Source: Glandiceps talaboti
Taxonomy: Eukaryota > Hemichordata > Enteropneusta > Spengelidae
Reading direction: 5' to 3'
DNA length: 64,000 nucleotides
NCBI RefSeq assembly: GCF_964340395.1
Contig: NC_135550.1
Coordinates: 31,799,176-31,863,175, forward strand
Numbering within the stretch: position 1 is the stretch's first letter; each line of letters begins with the position of its first letter. Positions 12,925 to 25,000 of this stretch are shown piece by piece. The notes beneath the pieces are model-generated. The model made no database searches. It worked only from the letters and a program-made list of their open reading frames with translations, and had not been told where the DNA came from. The position numbers were made by a program, and so were the translations under genes.

Positions 12925-15900
12925 CCTCTCCATTACTCTTCTCCCCTCCTCTTGCGTTCGTTCGTTCGTTCTTTCTTTCTCTCTCCAGTTTACTAAAATA
13001 AAAAAAAAGCATTTAGACCAAGACAATCTGACTAACAGAAGAAAAATAAGATACGTTTTAAGAAATCATGTGAAAGTAAACTTTGCTGAGAGATTTAAAA
13101 ATAAACTTTGCTGAGAGATTTAAAAATAAACTTTGCTTAGAGATTAAAAGAAAAAAGTATGGACACATAACATAATGAAAACAAAAATCGTTCTCCACTT
13201 TAGTCATGTTGAGTCTTTAATTTAATTCGTTTCAAAATTTGCCTAAAAATCGAAAATTCGTTGAATAAGAGAATAAAGACAGTCGGAAACTTTCGAAAAC
13301 ATGATTGGCAAGAAATGAATTATACAGATAAAACAAACATAATTTAGGGAATCGGTTGTGTTTATTTGCAACATGGTTGTGTTTTAAATATAGCTCCTCA
13401 TTTGATAACCGTTGGAAGAGTTCCTGGAAAAGCGAGAGTCGGTAAAGGCACACAGCAGTGCACAAGTGCGACAGACTCGCCAACAGAAATTTCATTATAA
13501 GATTTCGATTGGTTGGAATTGGGGTGTCAAATATTTTTTCAAGTGTCGCCGAGACAATCAAAATTTCTTTCATAATTTCAATTACAAACAAGAGACACTA
13601 GTCGCCAATATGTCAGCATAACACTGTTAATTTACACAGTTCACTCTTTTTCTATCTCGACTTGTTTGCAGGACAGTCACTATAATTTAGAGTTCACTTC
13701 TCGGATGTTGAGAGAAAATACGATTTTCATAATGTTTCTCCTGCGGGTGTTGAAGAACACATCTCGAAGCCGCCGCAAGGAAACAGTGTGTCAGGAACGC
13801 TACTTGAAAGGTTCGGTTAATGCGATTTAGAGAGACCCCTTCTCCGGAAGGGTCGTTTCTATGCAGCGTAAGGTCATAGTAGTTAAAAGTGAAGTCGTAC
13901 TCCCTACGGCACCAGACCAGTATCAATAGCCCGACTTCTGTAATTACGCCAACGTGCCCAGATTACCGCCTTCGTAATTTACATTATTTCATGAAGAATT
14001 TGTGAAAGTTAGAGATCAGCCTGGTTGTATTTCGTACAGTTATCTGAAAAGTTTGGACTTTTACCCCCCCCCCCTCCTCAGGTTAGCAATAGCTGTATTA
14101 TCAACTTCTCCCATCTGTCTGAGATTTATTACGAAGATGATTAAAATTCATATTTTTTTTATAGTTTCTCAATTATCGCTAACTTGAATTCAAATTTAAG
14201 AAAATTACAATGACTTCACATGTGCAAAACCAGGGTGTTTTACAAATACTGGAAATGTTTTGTAGTAACAAAACGTCACTTTGCGGTGAAAAAAAAAGAA
14301 TAATGTGGTTGAAATATTTTGGTCAACATTATAGTATAAAAATGTCAAGTTTACAAATTAAAATTGGAAGGCGCTAGATCTCTGATCATGTAATTTTTAT
14401 TTTAATCCTAGAAAATAGAGTTATTTGAATCAGGTTTGCGAGTCTATTCGTGTTTATTTCCATCCAAAATACTTCCTTTTTTTCCGTTCCGATTTCAAAA
14501 ATTTCGAACCTTTAATGATCATTCAGCTGGGAGTAGGAGAAATTGAGTTGACATCACGTCCCCTTCATTCTCCATTCTATGTATCATCCTGCAACATTAC
14601 GCATGGTCAATTTGCTTGCCCCCAATTTGCCAGATTAATAGATTTGTAATGGGAACATAATTCCAATTAGAAAATCCATTACAAAAATAATACATGCGTA
14701 ACAGTGTCATAATAGCACGCCTAATGCAGTCAGGGCGCGATAGCTTGTTTGCTCATATCCTCCGAATATTATTTTTCCTTGGCAATAATTTCGCATATTA
14801 TTTCCTACTTTGGCTGTTTAAAAATGTTTAATAAGGTCGCCAACTAAATATAAATATCACTGTCTGGTTTTGATTTCGTGGTGTTAATAAAGTACTATTA
14901 TGTTTGCAGTAAGTAGCAAGGCGAGGCGAGTGTGAAATCTTAATATAAGCGTGAACCGACTTGGTGCGCAGGTGTGAATGTAGCACTTCGCTTTCCAGAG
15001 TGATTTGCTGGTAGGGGCATATTCTATCTAGCCAACTCATCGCTCCCTTCGTGTATCTCGTAGATACGATATATATATATATATGTATGCATAACATGTA
15101 ACTGCGGGCTCGATTTGTTATTAACAATTACCCGTCGTCAACAAATAGGTTTTTAAAAGCCTCACTCTTCCGAACCTATGATCCCTCTTGGGGGATTGAT
15201 TTTGGTTTGGACGCAGTGCGTAAGAGTCGCATCCGATCGTTTGCTTGCAAGCATCGTTCTATTGCACGGCAGATAAGCGTCTCTTGTGCGCTCTTTTAGT
15301 CTTTCCCCAAACTCTTCAATGTAGTTTCTAATCACTTCCTCTCAAGTCCATTACGCCTGAAATGATACCTTTATCAACAATTCGGAATTAAATCTTTGGA
15401 ACCCAATTTTCATCAGCTTCAATCCTTCTAAGGATGTAGGCACCAATCTGTATCACAAGGGAGAATTTTCATTTTATCTATTTTTTGTTTCATTTTCTAC
15501 TTTTGCTTCGTTCACCTAGTGGGACATACGCACATCTCAACGCTTCTCTAATACTCGCTTCATGCACACTGGCATCTCCGTCACTCTCTTGCCCTCTCCA
15601 AAGACACCGTTTTTACGCTACATCGACTTTCACTTCTCGCTAGGCTGATTCTCCCAATTGTCTGCGTTTGACAATAGTGCTACTCCAGCTGAAAGGGGAA
15701 AATAATTGCGTCACCAGTCTACAGGTTTAATACCAGTAAATCACAGGTTGTCACATCACGTAAACTTTGTTGTGTTAATTTAACATCGTTTCCGTATTGA
15801 TAACAGTATAAGGGGCGATATATTATACTAACAGTTTAAACACCATGCCATAAGTTATTTATTGGTCGCCATAAATCATGTAGGCATCCTCAACCTCCAC

Positions 15901-16907
15901 GATTACACTCCATTTACTTCTCGTCTGGTTTCGTTATTTATGTAATTACATTCCGTTAATATCAGTCACACGCATTGCTCCCAAGATATTGATTATTGAT
16001 CGATATCGATTAATTTGATCTCACTTATCTGATAATTGGTGTCAGATAACACGTCAAATTGATAGACTTGATCCGATGAATCGCACATGGCTACTTAGGC
16101 ATGACCATTTCAAAACATGAAATAGAATCGTCAGATTGTCAGTTTTACCAGATTGTCAATTTCATCACTGTAGTGATGAGTCAGATATGTCTGAATTTTT
16201 CATCTTTTTTTTTTAATTTTGTTGATTTAAAAGAAGCGTGGCAAGATAAAGCTACATTGACATATTTTACATCACAATATATAAGCTTAGGTTACTTATT
16301 ACAGTCCTAATATCAAATTTGAAGATCTCATATGATGTATTCTTGGATCCTGATTTTATATCAATCTACCTTAAAATGATAAATTAATTAATATTAATAA
16401 CTATTTAGAATCAATATCTTCTAATCTAGGCCCTATAAGTTGAACATAATTTACAGATTTTGAAAAAACCCCAATATGATATACTTGTATATGAATTCTT
16501 ATGGTTCAATATTAAAATGTACACTAAATGTGACTTTCTAAAGTCGTTAATATAAATCATACATATATGATTTTCATGATTGTCAAGTGAGAAACATCAA
16601 AGATAAGCTTATGTATGTTTCATATATATTGCGAGGTTTTGAAATATACAAGATACAGAGTTGAATATGAGAAATTTGCTAAATATAATGGTACAACTTT
16701 TATCTCAAATGTATATCATGAATAATACAAAGCTGATATTTGAGTAACATTAATTTAATAATTGTGGAAATTAATACGTTATTTCATATTTATATGATTA
16801 ATTACTGTGTACTATTTGTATTCACACTAAATATGATCATTAATGATATAATGAATGTAAATAGCTGATTTCTATCTTTCTATATTTTTCATATAAGCGG
16901 CGTTTGT
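12925..16907. other. Non-coding stretch upstream of the homeobox gene
   Basis: No gene is supported. It contains the 25-bp triplicate at 13081-13149, a C-tract near 14065, and a short (TA)n at 15068-15082. The block at about 15150-15700 is unique and less AT-rich and could be a conserved regulatory block, but this cannot be tested from one sequence. Confidence 0.45.
13081..13149. repeat. 25-bp unit, three tandem copies
   Basis: Copies start at 13081, 13106 and 13131 with ctttgctgagagatttaaaa. The third differs (gcttagagatta). Confidence 0.88.
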
Positions 16908-16980
16908 TTTAAAGCGCTTTTGAGCACAAAGTGGGAAACCGCTATGTAAAAACCAACATTATTATCATTATTATTATTAA
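16908..16980 (+). mobile_element. Probable SINE/LINE 3' tail ending in (ATT)n
   Basis: The stretch contains aaagcgctttt, then a second partial copy (accgctatgtaaaaacc), then an (ATT)n tail. Paired AAAGCGCT-like blocks followed by an ATT-repeat tail are common at the 3' end of dispersed retroelements in marine invertebrate genomes. Element boundaries and family cannot be set from here. Confidence 0.5.
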
Positions 16981-18093
16981 TTTGATGTGATGTGTACGGG
17001 TGTTACTTTTTACTGAAATTTACACCAATTTCATCTTTTTGAAAAAAATATATATATATAAAAGCCACATTCTTAAGTTCGATGGTCAATATTACGATAT
17101 TTCTTTTGTGTGTAAAATTTATATACTCGAATGTTCGTACATTGCATTGACCACAAGATTAGAACAGAACACGTCCCGTTGTTGTCACGTGTCACACATT
17201 TAACATTTCGACATTGATGCATAGTGACATACTCCCTGGACACCATTTCCGTGTGTCCATGTCAATTTCTGAAAGTCCGGGCACCGTAATTCCCATCGAG
17301 ATCTCAAATGTATCGCTCTATTCAATTTCTAAATTGATTCTGCAATTTATGTTTTCGGAACGTGACTGACTTCGGACCCGCACCAGAACGAAAGAAAATC
17401 AGACACCTGATAAGTGTACAATTAATTCACATTTGTCAACTTTCACTGTAAATGATTTCCATATTATTCCGTCTCGAGTTAGTATTCAATTTCACAAACT
17501 GGAAGTTGTTGTATTATCAAAAAAAAAGAAATAAAAAACAAACAAAAAACAGTATCACTTATTGACGACAACACGGGAAAACATTTCGCTGATTATCACC
17601 ATTTTTCTGCCTTGTCACAATTAGAGGATCGCTTGTAGAATTACCATTTTTTATCAACTAAAGTTATTAAGTGGCGAATGATAAAGTTCGTTTGTTTTTA
17701 TAAATCCCTATTACAGAATCAAAATAATGGCGTATTGTACACCAATGTCCTCGAGATCAATATATAATACTTTTCCTATTAGACAAAAAAAAAATGTTCC
17801 TAAAAAGTTAAGGAAGTTCCGAGCTGAGAAAAGTGCAGTATGGATGAAAATAGCCAGCAGGGCTAAACAGTTAAGTAGTATTTTAGTGACATTTGGTCCA
17901 TTGTACGTTTGAATGCCACTGAGAGCTCGCAGTATTCTTTTCTGTGTAAAAACCCCATTCTCCGTCGATAGTTCTTAACAAAGAAGCCTGCAGCGAACCC
18001 AAGGCCGATTTTCGTTAAATACGTACATGGCAGGTATTGGCAACTAAGGAGTCAAACACACAGTCCCCACTTTGTGGGTGTGCTACACTGAAA

Positions 18094-18201
18094 CCAATTA
18101 GGCGACGACCAATAGCATCGTTTGGTGCGTAATGAAGGGGGCTGATCCTCACCATTGGTTGAGTCCAAAACACATGAATCTGACCGCAGGCGTTTATATA
18201 T
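18094..18201 (+). promoter_or_regulatory. Core promoter of the homeobox gene: three CCAAT motifs and a TATA box
   Basis: CCAAT at 18094-18098 and 18109-18113, an inverted CCAAT (ATTGG) at 18154-18158, and TATATAT at 18195-18201. A TATA box here predicts transcription start near 18225-18235, giving a 5' UTR of about 120 nt before the ATG at 18353. The surrounding 18000-18460 is clearly less AT-rich than its flanks. The combination and its spacing support a real promoter; the start site itself is inferred. Confidence 0.6.
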
Positions 18202-18352
18202 GGTGAATGAACAGGCTTACAGGTTGCATTAGACCCCTTTCAAGTTTTTTGCGAGGTACAACGGAGGCCATCCTAACAGCATCACTCTGGATTTCTTTGG
18301 AAGTAGCGTCCCGTCTTTCCCGACCACGCCACACCCGTCTTTCTTTTCCGTG

Positions 18353-18464
18353 ATGACTGATGAACAGAGGGTCCCGGAAGAGAGTCAAGGCAAGCGTAAG
18401 TGTGATGATTTCACCGCCTTGTATCTGGATAGTGCCCGGTCGCTAAGTGGTGACACCGGTACAG
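18353..18464 (+). CDS. Candidate first exon (1a) of the Prop-like homeobox gene
   Basis: ATG at 18353 opens 37 codons (MTDEQRVPEESQGKRK..., ending SGDTGT) plus one base, and stops at a strong donor, acag|gtaagg (GT at 18465-18466). The donor leaves phase 1, exactly what the acceptor of the common exon at 23712 needs, so the joint codon is GGC (Gly). The ATG lies about 150 bp downstream of a TATA box. With this exon the protein would be 257 residues. Phase match, strong donor and promoter context are all seen; use of the exon is inferred. It competes with exon 1b at 21924. Confidence 0.6.
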
Positions 18465-21400
18465 GTAAGGAATACGAACACTTCATCTTGTGGAAAATGG
18501 TTTGAATTCTTTATATGTCCGATAAAAAGATTATCAAACTTGACTATGTGTGTGTATTGTAACGTAACCTTTGCAGGTACTTCGTGGAGTCTGTGTAGTA
18601 GACTAACCGAATTTTGGAAACACAATGAAACCGTTTCTATGTAAGTTGATTCCACTTAATGTACCTTTGAAACCACTTTCACCTCTTTTTTCTGCTTCGT
18701 CTCGGTCTTACACAAATGTTTGTATGCCTCTCCACCGTAATCCACTTACAACACATGTAATGTTATTACTTTTATTATTATTTACCTGTGTTCCTGTTCA
18801 AGTGCTATGATTCGCTTGTTTGCATTCAAATAACTAATAATAATGTCAGTGAATAAAAACAAAATACTCTATCCAGTGTGAAATGTGATTTGACGAAAGC
18901 ATTGAAGATGCCAGCTTGGCCAATTGAAAGTTGAGGAAAAAAAGTTGACTTTTTCTTTGGTAAACGAACAACAAGTTACCCGCGAGATTGATACCAGTTG
19001 GCGTTTCACAGGACGGTATAGGTAACCCGATCTAAAAACACAGCCGCTGGCTGCGCATCCTACTTTTGATTAGAACTCACTCATTGAAAGTTAATAGCTG
19101 GTCTGACATTATCGGACTATGCGGCACTCCAGACAGTCTTTCAGGAGAGGTGGTCTGAATTGTAAATAAGATTTTGGGTGAACCACAGACCTTAACTCTT
19201 TGACATTGAAATTATTCTTACATCAAATATACAATAATACGTAGGCCAGATCAAAATAATGAAACCCCACCAAGGGTTTATTACATTCCCTTTATTCGTG
19301 ATCTAGACTGTATGCAGACTTATCTACACACGGTTGAAAAAAAACACACATAAAAAAAACGAGAAGCGTTTTTTTCGTCATTCTTATTCTTTAAGACAAA
19401 CGAGAAAGGGAAGCATCATCAACTCAAGGAAAGCGGGATCTTGGGGATTGCATGGTAGCATTTGTGCACTGACCCCTGAACTTTGCCGGCGTCTGGTATT
19501 TAGATATGAAATGTAATTAATTTTAATGGACTTTTAGCCAACGAACAAACAAGTTTGGGTATGAGCAAAGAGTGTAATGCTATGTTGGTTTGTGTGATGT
19601 CATTTAGTACAAAATAACTGCTTATTTTGTTTATAGCAAAAGATCTTACTTCTGGTTTAGATAATGGTACAAACACTGTTCAAAGAAATAAAACTTGTCC
19701 CATCATCAAGATAAAGACGTAGAGGTTTGATTTATGTTGGAAAAAAACTACACTTTTGTAGCTAGTTTTCACAACACGTGGACACCCTTATTTGTGTTAG
19801 CAAACCTGGTGGGTTAATTCGTCAGTCGTGTGGCCTAAACTTACTACCCTGCCGTTATACACGTGCTGTATACCCCTACAGGGCATAAGGAGACAAGCGT
19901 TTACAGATTCTTTATTTAAAAGAGATGTTTAGAAAAGACACGTAAACAAAGAAAGGAAGATTCGGAAACAATATCGAGAAAATTGAACTAAAGATTTAAT
20001 TAGCGTCTTTGAAATGAAGATAGACATTACAACTAAGGTATTGAGCGTCACTAGCTAACACGCTGTGTGTTTGGTCCTTTATTTGATGGCATTGCAAGGT
20101 TCAACGAAATATTTCATTCGTTCTTATCTTACGTAAATAACGTTAATGTTTATTCAAAGTACAAAACTAGAAAATTACAGAATTGTCATAGATTCTGAAG
20201 AGGGCGATATCGATAACAAGAAAACAATGTTACGGTATGATAGTAAATATAAGGTATGGATTAACTTGATATAGATTTGTGTTCACTTAACTCACATTGT
20301 GATTTTTACACTTATTGAACTTATCGAAAGAAAACCATCCACAGAAAGACGTCAATGTCAGTGATGAAGTCCCCTATTGTACAAAAACGTATTCTTTTCA
20401 TACAATGGCTTGTCAAACCGCTTGAACTGGGAGATATCAAAAGAATTGTTTTGAGCAATGCCAACACGCAGCCTTGTTCAGCATTGCCATTGGGTCTGAT
20501 CAAACTGACGTGTGTGCACGAGTTACTACTCATGTTTTAATTACAGACTAAAGTATCGCTTAATTAAAACGTTCAAAAACGTAAATACACAGGAGAATTT
20601 TCTCTAATTTTAAAACTGCACCTTATGTGGAAATATGTGAAATGTAGAGGTATATATTTGATATTTCTATCGCTAACCGCTTCGCATTTTTTAAAGAGAT
20701 AGGTAGCGCGGTATGTTCTGTTCCTTCAAATGTCTATCAGACAATAAGCTAATATATTGCTTGTATCTATTAAATACCCCCCCCCCCCCCAAGAAAAGGA
20801 TAAAGGTCCCAACAGTTATTGATGTAAATTATGAATACACATCGACAACACAAATGTAATCTTACACAAAATTGCTGGTAAATCTTGGAAATTGTCTTTC
20901 TCTCTAACATTAACGGCAATAATACTTACATTACAGCGGTTTTGCGCCAACTTGAAGATATCGGTTTTTGTTAATTTTCCCGTCTTCATCCCTAAAACAT
21001 TCCAAAATATTGAGGACTGATGTTTTAAATTAATAAGCAATAATTTCATTTCTGAAATAAAATGAATTTAGAAAATAAGCCGTAGTTTTTAACACAGAAA
21101 TTGTTGGCCGCACAATGCTTCAGTCAGCCAATAACATCAACAGTGGCAGTCTCTTTCATGTAGCTGATGTCATGAGGTCTGATGCCACTTAATGAAATCA
21201 GTTTCTATGGCGTTTCATGTCGTTTATTCTTAAATTTTCTTATGAATAAAATATCATACTCTGTTTAGATATGTGATCGTATATTGCGATTATGGTTTAT
21301 GTGCGAATAGACTGTATCGGAATGTTTTTGTTCAATCACCGTGGTTCAAGCAATGTACATTTCCCTTTATTCATCTTTCACATCATTTGTAAGAGTATGA

Positions 21401-21923
21401 TTGACGGGTCTTGGCTGTAAATGAAATTTACTATGCCGGGAATGGTGTAATCTGAATTAGGGTTGTTTCATTTGTGCAAAGAAGTGTTGGAATTCGTTTT
21501 ATTGAAGAGTCGAGTCAAAGTCGAGCCACCTCGGCGTTTTTCCGCCATCAAAATATTGTGTTGATTTCGTATAATGTCGATTTCACATGCGGTGATTGGT
21601 CGTTGTCGCTGTTTCCACTCTCCCCCACTCAATGTTTCACATGCTATACGGCCATAGCTTGATCCTCTCTTGTGGCATTTTAATGGTAATAAAACTTTGA
21701 TGTCGTCATTAAAATTTCAGGAGCCTCAGATCCAATTTTCGTGGATTGGCTGTCAGAGCAGGCGCGTTGTGTACGATACTGGTTTGGCATTAACATATAG
21801 CCTGTTACGAATCATACTGTAGTAGTAGGCCAATTGCCATCCAGATTCGACTCTTCAGTGTCGGCTAAGTTGATCAAATTGTGCCAGTCAGAGACTAGTC
21901 TTTGAGAAATCAGTCGTAACACC
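18465..21923. other. Intron 1a / region between the two candidate first exons
   Basis: Non-coding, AT-rich, with an oligo-C tract at 20777-20790. No additional exon is recognised. If exon 1b uses its own promoter, that promoter would lie in 21700-21920, where ATTGG (about 21753), a CCAAT (about 21831) and an initiator-like ttcagtg are visible but weak. Confidence 0.45.
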
Positions 21924-22011
21924 ATGGATGACAATCACGCTATGCTGAAACCAAACGATTTCACTGATTCTGGATATTCAGTATCACCTTATCTAACATA
22001 CCAACCACCCG
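21924..22011 (+). CDS. Candidate alternative first exon (1b) of the Prop-like homeobox gene
   Basis: ATG at 21924 has a near-ideal context (acaccATGG) and opens 29 codons ([20 protein letters not shown]..., ending TYQPP) plus one base. The donor is cccg|gtaaac (GT at 22012-22013). The donor phase (1) again matches the exon at 23712, making a Gly codon, and the protein would be 249 residues. Whether 1a and 1b are alternative promoters, or only one is real, cannot be settled here. Confidence 0.55.
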
Positions 22012-25000
22012 GTAAACACTTCATTTTTTCTATCAACTTTCTTGTCTAATTTTCTTTCCTGTATTTCTTCAGGCTTTTCATTGTAAAAGTGATTTTAACG
22101 GAATGTTTAGCAGGTCGCTTACATCGTTTATTGTCTAATACGCCTGGGGTTTGTTTTGTCTTGAAATTTGTGTTTTCGGTTGTTTTCTCACAATGTTTCT
22201 TATGAGTTTGTTACATGTATGTATGTATGTATAGGGAATCACATACTTCAAAGTCTTTCATTACGTTTGTTTGTATCTAACATTTCTTACAGCTCTCAGT
22301 CTGGTGTAGTTTATTAATGAAAACGAGAAAATGTGGTCGTAGTTGTGTTAACGCATTTCAGTTGAAAAAATCTCCTTCTTTATTTGCTATCCAAAGCTGT
22401 ATGTTTAGGGAATCTGTACGCCATTATCTGCGGCGAAGTCTGTGTGCCAGCCGCCGTTGGGCGCTTCGAAGTCTCAGCGCATAAAATTTTCATGCCTCTC
22501 TTGTGAAAAGGCATTTATTTAACTCTCTTTTTAACCCGGCTTTTGGCGACTCCCTGTTCGCCGCTGTATTAAAAGTAAATGCGCTTTCTTTTAATATTTT
22601 TTTTTCTCTTGCGAAATGAAAAAACTATTTGAAAGGGTTGATAGGAATCTTACTTTTTTTCAAAAAAGAAGTTCACCACGGAACATTTCAAACGCACGTA
22701 TATACGATTTAGTGATGCTGAGCGCGTAGGTACAACGCTTAACCACATCTAATGGAAAACATACAGCAGAGTTTGATCCCTTAATGGAGGAGGCAGATAC
22801 GTTTTGAAATCCACAGAGAAAATAACTGATGAAATGGACAATATGATAGTCTTATGTCTCATTTGAAAGAGATGGGTTTTTATCTGTGTTCACCTTTCAA
22901 ACGTGATCTGTCACCGTGTCGTATGGATCTATCTGAGGTTTTATAGGAAAGGTCGTCACGAGAACTCAACGAAATCCTCACTCAGTGTGACGAGGCGATA
23001 ACGGGGGCAATATTCCACGAAATCCAGAGAAAGGGGAAATTAATAAACGAGAACTGTTTTAAGGAGAATCAGTGTAAATTTGATAAATTTCCAATTTCAC
23101 ATAGTTGTAATGGACAGCAGAGTACTAGTGAAATTGTGTATTTACTTTTAAAAAGCTTCTGTTCTCCCAACCACGGTATCGATTTCAATTTAACGACAGA
23201 TTAAATTTTATCAAACTTCTATTGAATTAAGTCTTTCTGTCTTGTGTATCTCAAAGATAAAAAACAAACCAACTATTAACTGTATGATGTACCATCCTTA
23301 AACCATACGTCAAATCACAGCTCGGTGTTCTGTAATATAAGATAACCTTGTCGTCGTGAACTTAAATGTGAATTTTTTTTTTTTTTTCTTCAGAAAACGA
23401 CATGTATTTCATCGAGTTAGATTTGTTATTATTTATTTCAATCAATTCTTAATGTACCATTTGTCTTATTTTCTGAATATCTAAAATGAGCAGAATACAG
23501 ATATAATCTGGCGCGGTTTTCCGCTCAAATTATGGAAATAGTCCCAAAGATTCGCCACTGATGATTAGTGTTTCTGTTTGAATACTAAAGATATACAACA
23601 TTTGTCGCAATATTTTACTCTATATTAAGAATGGAATCTGGAATCTGGAATCTGGAATCGTTTTGAAAATATTCATCCCTAATGTGTTGTTATCGGTATG
23701 TTTTCATACAGGCGAAGGACCTGAAGGCGCATTCAAAAAGTTGAAGCCAAGCGACGGAACGGCGCCGAGTGCAACTGCACCGACAGGCAGTGCCGGGACG
23801 GCGACTGGGCCGACTCATTCCACCTCAATTACCGGCAGTTCATCGGGTACAACGTGTCCAACCCCGGCAAGACGTAGACATCGAACAACATTCACCCAAG
23901 AACAACTCCAAGAATTAGAGTCAGCCTTTGCGAAGAGCCATTACCCTGACATTTACTGCCGGGAAGAGTTAGCCCGTGTAACCAAACTAAACGAGGCAAG
24001 AATCCAGGTACAGTTATTTGTTATAAGTCCATATACCTTTGGGGATTATTCTTGCGCTTTATTAATTTCAATCTCATTTAAAAACAATTAGTGTATAACA
24101 TTTGCAAAACAAATTGAAATTAAAACAAATATAAAACAAAAAATAGTAAAACAAAAAGTACATGTACGGAATTAGCAAAACATCGCAACTTTGATTAAGG
24201 ATAGTTGGCGCCTTAGCAGAAAACAGTCGCCACAGTAAGCCAAATCACGCAACTGACCATGCTGACATGGTAAAATTATTTCTCGCCAGAAACTTTTTCT
24301 ATATATAACACTTCTGGTTTTGTGAATCACATTTAATTGGCCATTGACCCAACGAGTAAGAAGAGTCCTTCACACACACAGCTTATCCGACTGTACAATT
24401 TGAGCATGAACAATAAATCATCTTTGGGAAAGTTTGACATAATTTCTGTGTGAATTTAAGTAACTGCAATCATTTTCAGCCAAAACTATTAGTAGCAATT
24501 CATTAACCGTGAATTACAGTTCTTTAATTGGAATCTAAAATGGCGTTTAATTGTGCAATTCTTTTTTACAAAAATCATGAAAATTACCTTTCGATTTTTT
24601 TTCGAATAGCATGATGGGGAGTGTTGAATAGTGGTTAAAGTATCCTGACCTGCTATTGGTTCCGCCATTTCACAAATGATTTTTCCAATTATTAACTATG
24701 CAGTATAGTTCATGTCTTTTGTGCATATCATCTATTCCTACTTTCTGGGGTGGGGTGGGGGTGGGGGGTAGTTTCGATGATAATATTTAAAGCAGATATT
24801 CCTGACATATATAGCTATGCTGTGTTTTCGTTCAGCAATTCAAGATTCAAATGTAGTTTTTTTGGCTTGCTTTATTTGACTAACAGTAACTAAATCGTGA
24901 ATGTAAAATATCAAACTAAAAAAAATGAATACATTCGTTGTGAGCACGAAAACACCCAAATTTGGCATCCAGCGTTTTAAGATTCGTTAAAAACCTGTGA

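Noticed and set aside
23663-23711. Start of the homeobox protein at the Met at 23663
   Set aside because: It lies upstream of a good acceptor at 23711 and reads through intron sequence; two upstream exons splice in phase to 23712.
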